From Tubulanus polymorphus (lineage: Eukaryota > Nemertea > Palaeonemertea > Tubulaniformes > Tubulanidae), in assembly GCF_964204645.1 (NCBI RefSeq), contig NC_134027.1:24788485-24852484 (forward strand): 64,000 nucleotides of DNA, in the 5' to 3' direction. Position 1 is the first letter of the stretch. Every line of letters begins with the position of its first letter. Shown piece by piece: positions 38,601 to 50,600 of the stretch. The notes under the pieces are model-generated. The model did no database searches, was not told the origin of the DNA, and worked only from the letters and a program-made list of their open reading frames with translations. Made by a program: the position numbers and the translations under genes.

Positions 38601-41600
38601 TTTGATGAAAACTTCAAGTACCGACGAAAAAATAAACCAATTTCGTGTATGGACTCGGTAAAATGAATAAAAAGAGAGGTATACAGTGGGTTTTAATCTT
38701 ATCAGCTTCTACGGGCTATTCAAGTATTTACGGAGAATTTCAATATATACAATGACCCACAAGATTTGATGATTTGATGAAAGCATCAAGTACCGACTAA
38801 AAAATAAAACATTTTGAGTATGGACTCGGTAAAATGAATAAAAAGAGAGGTATACAGTAGGTTTTAATCTTATTAGCTTCTACGGGCTATTCATTTACAG
38901 AAAATTTCAATATATACAATGACCCATAAGTCGATGAAAGCATCAAGTACCGACGAAAAATTTCATATGAACCCTGTGTCCTCGCTAAAATGCTCGGCGC
39001 GTTTCACCGAAATTCTCCGAGTCTCAGCAGCTGCGCGATTTTCCACGGACGGACTGACATCCAGACGGACGGTCGACCCGAGGGGGGGAGAGAACGTAAT
39101 CTAGTATTTATGACGGAAGCGAGCAAACGTTTATATCGCCGTGTTTACAGTAATAACCAGCCGGCAAATGCCATGACTACACCGGCGAAATCACTCCAAA
39201 TTGTCAACGATTAATCGTTATTCAAACAATTCGAATTCATATAAACGCACACACGCACTCGCACGCAAACACACGTCAACGCGAATGGACGGTTAGCAAA
39301 CGAAGCATCGCCGTTATTATATAAATTACCTCTTCTATAGTGTTGATGATAATTCATCATCGGCGTGGAGCTATTTTCCACTCACCCCACCCCCATCAAG
39401 AAGGAGTTACCCCCTTTTCTATCCCGCCAGAATCAAAGCTAACCACCTTTCTATCCCACAATGGAGCTATCCACCCCTTTCGATCACACCATGGAGCTAT
39501 CCTTCCTTTCCCTTTTCTAACCCATCTTTCATGCCATATAGCTATCCCCTCTCTTTATTATCATGTAGCTATCCTATCCTATCTCTCCCACGCTATGGAA
39601 CTATCCCCCTTATTTTCTTATCATTCATTCATCATGGAACTAACCCATCTCACCCATACTACGGAGCTATCCCCTTTTTTCCATTTCACTGAGCTATCAT
39701 CTATCTACCCTGCCACGGAGCTATTCCCTTTCTCCCTTATCACGGAGCTATCCTCTCTCCCCTGCCATGAAGCTATCCCCTTCCCTCCCTTATGATGGAG
39801 CCGTACATCCTTTCATTTAACATTTCCTTCAGTCAATGGCTGATTCATCTAGTTCGACGACAAGTGAACTTATTTTGTATGAATTCAGTGGTGAAGATCA
39901 ACTATCGATACAAAAAAAATTACACAGCCACTTATCACCTGATGATTGATCGACGTTCGAAATTACCGAGAAAATGAGTCGAATTTGTCTCGATCACGTT
40001 CAAAGACACGTTATTTCGTCGTCGATCGCAACAATGGATGGGTTTCTGTATGCATAGGTATGAGGTATCCGCGACGAGGTGTCGGTCAAGGTCGGGTGGT
40101 CCGCAATAACATCCGACTCCGAGGTAAAATCGTTTTCGAATTTCAAGCGTTTTTGCGCGACGGATCCGGCCGACGACGACGACGCTTTCAAAATCGACTG
40201 CGGCCGGAGAATTCTCGACCGATCGACGGAATCCGTTTGCGCGGTCGACGGCGATTCCTCGACGACCGTTTGAGCGCCGTCTAGCGACAGCGTCGAGTTG
40301 ACGGTGCTGACGGACGGAAGACGCGAACACGATTGACGCGCGTGTCGGTCGCTCGCCGCGGTGGCGCGATCTTTCAACGATCCCGAAATCGAAGCCAGTC
40401 GTCCGCGATGCGTCCGCGCGCGACTCGTTTCGGCAGACGTCGACGCGTCGTCGTCGTCGCGATGTATACAACGCCCGAGGCACGTGACGTAAAAAAAGTC
40501 GCTGAACACGCGTCGGAATTGACCGGTGCGAAAACCGTGCATCGCCGCGTTCAACAACGACTTCGACAGAATCCACGCGAAGAAGAACAGGTAGTAGGTG
40601 TTCGCGGACGTCCGCTCGTCGGCGTAGACGCAGACGCCGCAGTGCAGGAACAAATACACGAAAAACGGCAGGTAGAACACGACGACGGCGACCATATCGG
40701 CTTGAGTCAGACGGACGACCGTCACGATGGCGCCGAAGTCGTGTCGCGTCATGTTTCGCACGATCGACGTCGTGCGCAGCTTCGCGCGAATACGCGCCGA
40801 AACGCGGTGTATCTTGACGTGCAGTAAACACGCGCCGACGAACGCCGCGCCGCAAATCGCGAAAACGACGACGAAATACGCCGTCGGGTAATAATCGAAA
40901 AATCGACACGTCAACGAAAACATGTCCGACCAGCGGTGGCCGTAACGAACGAAGTCGTAGTTCGGCGGGTATTTCACGTCGTTGTTGAAGCCCATGATCG
41001 GCACGAAGCCGACGACAAACGCCAGATTCCACGCGAGCACCAACGCCATCGCGACCAGTTTCTTGTCGATGTACGCGCGGTACGCGGTCGGAAAGACGAG
41101 CCGCGCGAAACAATCCGCGCTGAGCGCGAGCAGCGTCAACGACGACACGATCATCGACGTGAAGAAAAGGCTCTCGCCGAGGAAACAGTTGACGCCGTTC
41201 GCGCCGTACGCGCGCAACGACGCGTAGATCGGTAGCCGCGCGACGCCGTAGAAACCGGCGACCGTGTCGGCGACGCACAAGCTGCGCACGTAGATCAGCG
41301 TCGGGTCTTTGTCGCCGGCGCGCGCGAATTTCGACGCCAGCAAGATCACGGCGTTCGCCGCGATCACCATCACGCCGATTATCACGGCGAGGATCAACGC
41401 CAGAAAGTCCAAATTGTTCACGCGAAACGGCGACGGCGAATCGGCAGTCGCGGCGATTAACGGGAGACTCGTCGCCGCGAGTGACGTCGAGTTTCGCGCG
41501 CTTTTATCGACGTCGTCGAAATTCGATAGCGACAAATTTTCCGCGGCGAGCGTCGAATTTAAGAAGATCGTCGACACAATTTCAGAAGGTATGGATGTGG

Positions 41601-44600
41601 ATTGTTGAAGCGTCGAACTCGTCAAGTTCGGAAAGTATCCTGTAAGCGTGGAAGGTGTTGAACTAGTCGAATTCTGAAAGTATCCGACAAGTGTCGAAGG
41701 TGTTGAATTGGTCGAATTCTGGGGATGCGTCCGCGTCCAAGTTTGCGAACTTCTATCGTCGTTCTCATCAGCGGAGAAATACTCAGTAATATTTAACGAG
41801 GACGGTGTTGCTAGCTCGAGGCGATCGCGCGGTGACCGAGTGGAATTACGGCCGGTCGTGTGATTCGACATCGAGGAACGCTAAACGTAGTATCATCGCG
41901 CAGTCCGACGACATTGTGGGTCCGTGCGCGATCTAAAACCGGAATCGCCAGTGGTATGAAAGTGTAATCCAGTTACTATTAGCCAGTGGTATGAAAGTGT
42001 AATCCTGTTACTGTTAGCCAGTGGTGTGGAAGTGTAATCCTGTTACAAGGAGCCACTGCTATTGAAGTGTAATCCTATTACTAGTAGCCAGTGGTATGAA
42101 AGTGTAATCCTGTTACTGTTAGCCAGTGGTATGGAAGTGTAATCCTGTTACAAGGAGCCACTGCTATTGAAGTGTAATCCTATTACTAGTAGCCAGTGGT
42201 ATGAAAGTGTAATCCTGTTACTGTTAGCCAGTGGTATGGAAGTGTAATCCTGTTACTGTTAGCCAGTGGTATGAAAGTGTAATCCTGTTACTGTTAGCCA
42301 GTGGTATGAAAGTGTAATCCTGTTACTGTTAGCCAGTGGTATGAAAGTGTTATCCTGTTACTGTTAGCCAGTGGCATGGAAGTGTAATCCTGTTACTGTT
42401 AGCCAGTGGTATCGAAGTGTAATCCTGTTACTGTTAGCCAGTGGTATCGAAGTGTAATCCTGTTACTGTTAGCCAGTGGTATGGAAGTGTAATCCTGTTA
42501 CTATTAGCCAGTGGTGTGGAAGTGTAATCCTGTTACTGTTAGCCAGTGGTATGGAAGTGTAATCCTGTTACTGTTAGCCGGCGATATGAAATACAACGTG
42601 AACAATGTGTAATCCCATTATGACAACTGTTGTTCATTTGGTTGATGGAAATAAAAACACCACAGCTGAAACTCACTACAGAAAACTCAAACAGCAGCAG
42701 TAGCAGCATCAGCAGCAGCAGTAGCAGCAGCAGCAGGTGACAACAGACTGAAATTATTTAGTCCATCACGAATGTTTCCACATTCTTACACCAATTATCA
42801 GAAGAGAATTTCTGACATTTCAATCAGTCACACGTCTGTGTTTTTCACTTATTTCGCAAAATGTTTTTTGTTGAAACTATCATCGCAGCTGGTTCCCGAT
42901 GCTGCTATATCCGTTTTTGAACCGGTTCGAAACACGTCAAATTTCAAAAGTAAATTCGTACGAAATTAGTTTTTACTTCCTTTCATATTTATCCTCGTTG
43001 AGTCACAAACATAGAATTTATAACGCTGAATTCCCAAAACCGGGTAATTACGGTAAATAGTAAAACCATTGAACTATTGTAACAGTTACGTTAGAAACAC
43101 TGAACTGACTGTCGGCGTAATTACTGTAAAAACTACCTAATCACTGTAAATAGTTAGAACTGCTGAGTTAACCACCAGAAATTACTGTAAACAGTAACAA
43201 CCACTGAATTCAACGCTCGAAATTACTGTAAATAGTTACAATCACTGAATTCACCACCAGAAACTACTGCAAATAGTCACAACCACTGAATTCACTGCCA
43301 AAAAAATTACCGTAAACAATTACAACTACTGAATTCATTGTATTTAGTTCGCGTAAATATTTACAACACGACAGAACTTAAATTGCCGCAAATTCATCCG
43401 TTCACGAAAACGAACTTCCATCACAAAATTTACAAAATAACTTTAATTTTGAACCTTGGAACGTAAACACTGGCGGCGGCGACGGTTATTGTAAACGTAA
43501 ATCCGATAGATCCGACTGCTATCGACGATCGAGCACCGTAACTGCGAATGCTCGTGTGCGTTATCTCGACATGCATGAAATAATAATCAGCAGATATCGC
43601 CGGCGCTACGCGGTATGTCGCGTCGTCATCGCCGTACCGCTACCAGGTGTTGATGCATCGAACCCGCCGATATCCGCTAAAAACTAAACGGCTCTCATTA
43701 AATATTCCATTTGTCGGCGCGAACGCTTTTTTCTCTACTTTTTTTTTTTAAAGAAAAATAAATTTTTCGGCGAATTTCCGAACAGCCGGTGCGGACGGCG
43801 CGAACGAGTTCTCTAGATACGGAGTTAATTTCGTAGCAGGTGTATTTAATGTCGCCGGTCGGGTATTATTAGCCGAGTGCGCGCGTGCGTGCGCGGCACG
43901 AGTGCGACGACAATGAATTAGTAATGAGAATAACGGCGAGTTCAGATGAAATTGGCAAAACGACTCAATTAACAATTAATTAAACCGCTCGATTCGCAAT
44001 ACAAACACACCAGTTAACGCTTCATTTACCGCGGAGATCGGCGCAAACTTCGTAAATCCCCCCAATGACATCATCCAGGGTCTCTACAAAATCAGTCGTT
44101 CTCGGATATAAGGAGTTCGGAAGGAGATGATTTCGAAATGACACCGACAGAAACGTTTTTGAGGAATCGTTTACAATGTTGTTATAGAATATGATAGGGT
44201 AATTCAGGGGAGGGGGAGGCGCACTTTTATGTAAATGGGGACACCTCCATAAAATAATCATCATCTAAAGACCCTCCTACATAAGATGGCAGCTTACATT
44301 AATCTCCCAATGACATCATCAAATTGCGTAATAATTTCTTGCTCTGTAGGCCTCCTACCTAAGATGGCAACTTTATAATTATCCCAATGACATCATTTAT
44401 TAATTTGGATCCTACTAAAATAATGATGGTTGCTTCAATTATTATTCCCCCAATGACATCATCAAATTGTGTAGTAATTGTTTGATCTATAGACCGTCTG
44501 ATGCAAGATTCCTCACAAGACATAATTCCCCCAATGACATCATCAAATTGTGTAGTAATTGTTTGATCTATAGACCGTCTGATGCAAGATTCCTCACAAG

Positions 44601-47600
44601 ACATAATTCCCCCCAATGACATCATCAAATTGTGTAGTAATTGTTTGATCTATAGACCGTCTGATGCAAGATTCCTCACAAGACATAATTCCCCCAATGA
44701 CATCATCAAATTGTGTAGTAATTGTTTGATCTATAGACCGTCTGATGCAAGATTCCTCACAAGACATAATTCCCCCAATGACATCATCAAATTGTGTAGT
44801 AATTGTTTGATCTATAGACCGTCTGATGCAAGATTCCTCACAAGACATAATTCCCCCAATGACATCATCGAATTGCTGAGTAATTTGTTCGGTAGACTTT
44901 TACTCACTCGCTGATTTATTCATTGATCGAGTAACTCTGCGTCTGCCTGCGTTCAGTTAACACAGATACAGAAATAACTCAGGCACGAGAATGACGGAGA
45001 TGATGTAATGCGCGGATGCAGAGAGACAGACAGACGCAGAGAGACAGCCGACGCTGACAGACAGCGAACGTCAACGCGATAACGAATCTACGACGCATTA
45101 TATTTCCGGTTTAATAGAGAATTACGGAGCACGCGAACGAAAAAAAAAGAAGAAACGTCACCGTTATCACGCGTGCGCTGACTAACAGCCGAGCAGACGG
45201 GTCTAATGGGTTTTTAAATCGTCGTGTTTCGAATACGACAGACATGTCTTGACTGTAGTCACGCCCAATCACTACAGACTTTCTCATTCACCTCGACGAA
45301 CGGGTAAAGTCGCGTAAAAGTCGCACCGAGGCGAAAGTCGGCACTAATCAGAACATTCAGCGAGTCAAAAGCCTTTTTCGTAAATCCAGAATTCCAGGGG
45401 CGTGGTTTCATAAACCGGTATCGAAGTTATCCGTAGGGATAACTCTTAAATCTGGGTAACAACCACCGTAGTAACGACGAGAAACCACGGTTATAGCTGA
45501 TGAATTTCGAAATGTTCCCCGGGACTATTTTTTGCTTCCACATCTACGAAACCCGGTCATGGTATTTTCCTAATAAACGAAAAGCCATGAAAATACACGA
45601 TCCCAACTTGAATTTGCGCGTAAAGACACCAGATCGCGATAAAATTTGTCAATGCTGCCACTTTCCCGAAAAACCTACTGTCGAGGAGGATACAGGAATG
45701 AATAACGCCTCAATTAAAATACGTAAAAGTTGACACTTTTTAAATGTCATTCAATACACAACTAATTTAGGAACTAAACCGAAAATCTGACTTTTCCGAA
45801 AAACTCAGTCGAGAACGCAAGAATAACGATATAATTGAAATACGCTGCTTTTTACGCCACTGTGTCACCGGACGACAAAATGCTAATCATTTTCCCAGTC
45901 TAATCAAGACGATGATCACCTCGCGTCGCTTTGACTGCCCTGGAATCGACTTGCCTCGGAGCGGAATATTAATTGCTTCCGCGAAAGCCGAGGCCAGCGC
46001 AGTGTTTTTAAGGTTTTTGATTTTCGATGAAATCGGGCCTCGGGCTTTGCGTTCATTATAGACGAAATAATAGATACTGTCGCTGTATGTGTATCATTGA
46101 AATCATTCTAACTATATTTAAAACTATAGAAAAAGAAGAGAAAATTCTTTTGTTTCAGAACTTGAAGATCTAAAATTCTTAGAAAACACCTTAAGCCATT
46201 CGAAATCTACAAAAATCTCAGCGGTATATTTCAGACAAGCTGCTTTGTTTTTTTTCAAATACGACGTCCCCAGTGACTGGACTTGTCGCAGAAAGAGAAC
46301 AAGGTATCAAGGCAAATCACAATGCGCCATCTATACCGCTTACAAGTTACAACGCAGACTGGCTGAAATTTTATTACTGAATAGGACCATTTTCTTCTCC
46401 TCAGAAATAAGAACACTTTCTCCTATCAAATAGTATCATGTTCTACTGAGAAATAGGGACATTTTCTACGACAAAATAGGGCAATCTTCTTTTCAGAACT
46501 AGGAACACTTTCCACTACAAAATAGGACCATTCTCTACTCAGGAATCTGAACACTTTCCACTACAAAATAGGATCAATTTCTACTCAGGAACAATTCTCC
46601 TCAGAAATAAGAACACTTTCTCCTATCAAATAGTATCATGTTCTACTGAGAAATAGGGACATTTTCTACGACAAAATAGGGCAATTTTCTTTTCAGAACT
46701 AGGAATAATTTCCACTACAAAATAGGACCATTCTCTACTCAGGAATAGGAACACTTCCACTACAAATCCTTCAAAATAAGAACAGATCCTATGAAATCGG
46801 CACACACGCTTTAAAATTGGAACGGATCCTTCATAACAGGAACAGACCAGTCAAAAGAGGAACACTGGTCTAAAGATAGGAACACATCCTTTGAAATGGG
46901 AACCCGCCCTAAAAATAATCGAATGTATAAGTGAACAACTTACTGTATCCAGTAATGGCGACAACGGCGTTATCAGTATCGACGTGATAACTATTCCTCT
47001 GAGATAGATACTCCTCTTCCATCGGGTTCCACGATTCTAAAGCAGCTGAAATCACGAAATTCAATCGATTAAAACTACAGGACAGCTTTCACAAATTTAA
47101 ACAGGGGCCGACGAAGAACGAAAACGATTCTATGACACTTGGTAACATCGAACGTGGATTAACCCTTTCAGTGCAGACTAATTAATACATGAAAGCGCTG
47201 GAGATGATTTGAAAATTTAAAATAAGTCCACTCCAGAGTGTAGAATAATGAAAGTACCGCTTCATTGCGTCTACACCGTGGTGCGGTGTATTTACTAATA
47301 TTTCACTATGTTTGACAGATGCTGCCATCTTTCAATAGAGATAATAACATCAATACACCGGGATGCAGTGTACTAGCTAAGACTGTCACCGATTTATACA
47401 CTGCACCGCAGTGTAGACGCACTAAAAGGGTTAAAGAGTTCAAATCGCAACCATCATAATCTCCCAAAAAGTATAGAAAACCAAACGTATAATTACCGAG
47501 TTCAGGGTCGTGTGGAGAATTGTTGTTATCCCCTCGATCGGCGTCGGTGGTCGTCGCGATCGTCAATTTCGCCAGTCCGAGTTTAACAAGTTCCGCGTTG

Positions 47601-50600
47601 ATGAAAACATTTCGATTCGGTTCGAACAACGCGACACTCAACGGCTCGTGAACGATCGCGTCCTCGCCGGCGCCATCTTCCATCAACTGCATTAACAAAC
47701 AATCGTTATAACCGGTCAACGCTTCGAATTTCGCGACAGCGTCCGACGACCACTGCCCGGGCGCGGCGGTCGACGGCCGCACGTCCGACAGTCGACAGCG
47801 CACGGCCTGCGGCGACAAACGTAAAAACGCCGGACTCAACGGGAAAACGCGTTTCAGCGGCAGAGTCTCGCGATTGCCGTAATCGACGTAAAAAACATCG
47901 ACGCGCGACCGATCTACGTCGATCGCCTCGACGACCGCGCGGTAGAACCCCTCGTCCAATGCGTACCACGCGCAGCAGACATCGCCGACGCCCGGCGCGT
48001 AGTCGGCCATGAATCGACCCATCATGTTCTCAACGTAGCGTTTGTAATATTTGTTGAGTTCTCGCTCGAGACGCGTCAGAACATGCGACGTATCCTTCTC
48101 GACGAGGTGTACGTAGAACTCCGACGGGTCGTAGATAAACGCCATCATTACCTGCGTCGCCGAATCACGCGCCAACGCCAGGTCTCGTTTTTCCAGATTC
48201 GCGAATCGCGCGCCGATTCGTACGATCTGGGTATCCTCGGCTGCGATGACGGGATTCGGGGCATCTTCGCTCGGAGTTTCGTCCGTTTCTCGCGTGTCGT
48301 TCATCGACGATTCTTTCGTCGTCAACATCATGTCGATCGTTCCGCCGAAGCTGCTTAAACTCATCGCGTCGTCTGCGCCGGACAGGTGATCGTTCTCGTC
48401 GACAGCAGCAGACGGACAAGATTTATTGACAGCGGATGAACTGGCAGACGGACCAGATTTGTTGAAAGCAGACAGATTAGTTTCATTGAAAGCAGACGGA
48501 CTGGTTTCGTTGACAGCAGACGGACTGGTTTCGTCGACAGCAGACGTCTGTCCGTTCACGTCAACTGCAGACGGCTCCATCATGTCCGTGATTGTATCGA
48601 CGCTCGTGTCGAAATCCCCGTTAAAGTAGGCCCGAATTTCCGTATTCGAAGCTCGACGTGCCAAACCGTGCTGCACCAACACGTCGGCGATGCGTACGCG
48701 CGTGCCACTTCGATCGGTCGAGAACAGATCCAAGAAGATCGCGTGGCAGTTTTCGATCGTCGACAGCGTCGCTTGCAGAAATCGATCGGGGTCGTTGACG
48801 ATCGTGTGAACTAGGAATAAACTCGCAGGTGTCCAGTCTCCTTCATCGGCGGGTAGGGCCTGAAAATTTAAGAGGTAAACGAACATGTTCGAAATTATCA
48901 TTTTTTGAGGTGACTAAGACAAAACAAAAATTTGCTTACTTAAAGACCATCATTTCAAGTCATTTTTCATCATTATTCAAAATTATTGCATTCCATACAA
49001 TATTTTGACTTTCCAGCTGGAACCTCGTATGGGGGGGGGGGGTAATTAGCAAAGTACTTGCACTAATAGCGATTGTAGGATCATGAGCCATGAAAAATGA
49101 AGTTTTTACAGGGCAGGCACTTTTATTTGACTTTTCCCCGACTATTCCCTGACATGTTGTTTTGAGTTAACTCTGAGTTAAAATTAGTTCATTTCCAATG
49201 AGTTAACTCCGAGTCAAATCTTAATTCACAACTGTTGAACTGGAGCCAGGAGATACTTTTTTTAACACTTACACCGTCAAGAACGCAGAAGAACGCCTGA
49301 CATGGCAACGATGCGAACTGAGATTCTAACGGACGCAGACGACTGCTGGGAATACGTTCGCTATTACCGAAATCGACGTACAATACGTCTGCTTCCAACT
49401 GACCTTTCTCTGTAAAACAAGGTGATAACAAAATATTATCACAAACACATAATCATACAGCTAAGGAACTATGATTCAGAATCAAATTTAACCCACAAAA
49501 CTGTGGATCTGGATCCAGAGTCAAATTAAACCCACACAACTGCGGAACAGGATCCAGAGTAAAATAAAAACCCACAGAACTGTGGAACTGGATCCAGAGT
49601 CAACTGAACCCATACAACTGCGGAACTATGATTCAGAATCAAATTAAACTCACAAAACTGATGAACTGGATCCAGTCAAATTCAACCCACAAAACTGCGG
49701 AACAGGATCCAGAGTCAAATAAAAACCCACACAACTGTGGAACTGGACCCATAGTCAAATAAAACTTACACAACTGTGGAACTAGATCCAGAGTCAAATA
49801 AAAACCCACACAACTGTGGAACTGGACCCATAGTCAAATAAAACCCACACAACTGTGGAACTAGATCCAGAGTCAAATTTAACCAGCACAACTGTGGAAC
49901 TGGATCCAGAGTCAAATGAAACACTCATAACTGTAGAACTGGATACAAAGTCAAAATCTAACTGATAAAATTGTGGAACTGGCTGCAGAATAAAATCATT
50001 CCCACAAATGAAAATTTACCTTCCACAACGTTTTCAACTCGTGCCCGATACCAAGCGTTGTCGGCAGTGAAACATCCACTCACAACCATACCAACCTTCG
50101 GTGGAAATGGTAAACCTCCTTTGGCACCTATTTTCCCGTAGTGGTAACTGAAAATAAAATCATTTTATTAAATTTCTAAACATTTTTTAGGAATATTTTT
50201 CCATATCATGGATTTCAGGAATGTGACCGAACTTGCTAACTATGAAAGGTTTTACTATTTAGGAGTTTTTAACGAATCGAGGAGTCACAGGGACTACGTG
50301 ACTACGTACCACATAGCCTCCTGTAACTTAGTCACTTTCAATTCGTCGGCTTGAATCCAGAACGACGACAACGTGTGCAGTATCGTAATCTTCACGTTAA
50401 TCAGAGTGCCGTGAGTAAAACTGAGATTCTGAATCACCGGTCCGAGTCCGTAACTTTCCGCCGACAACGGAACCGACGACGCCTGGCTCGACGCTCCGCC
50501 GCTGCTGCACCGACTCGTGCCCGGTTTTTTTCGACGGCTTTTCGGCGCGGGCGGGTACCGCGGTCTCGTCGGCACGGCGGAGATTTTGTTTTCATCCTGG

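Noticed and set aside
39935-41278. 447-codon minus-strand frame overlapping the GPCR, plus several plus-strand frames
   Set aside because: Shadows of the CpG-rich GPCR gene in other frames; Arg-rich composition and no membrane segments.
44359-44914. Frames of 84-110 codons on both strands
   Set aside because: By-product of the 81-bp tandem repeat.
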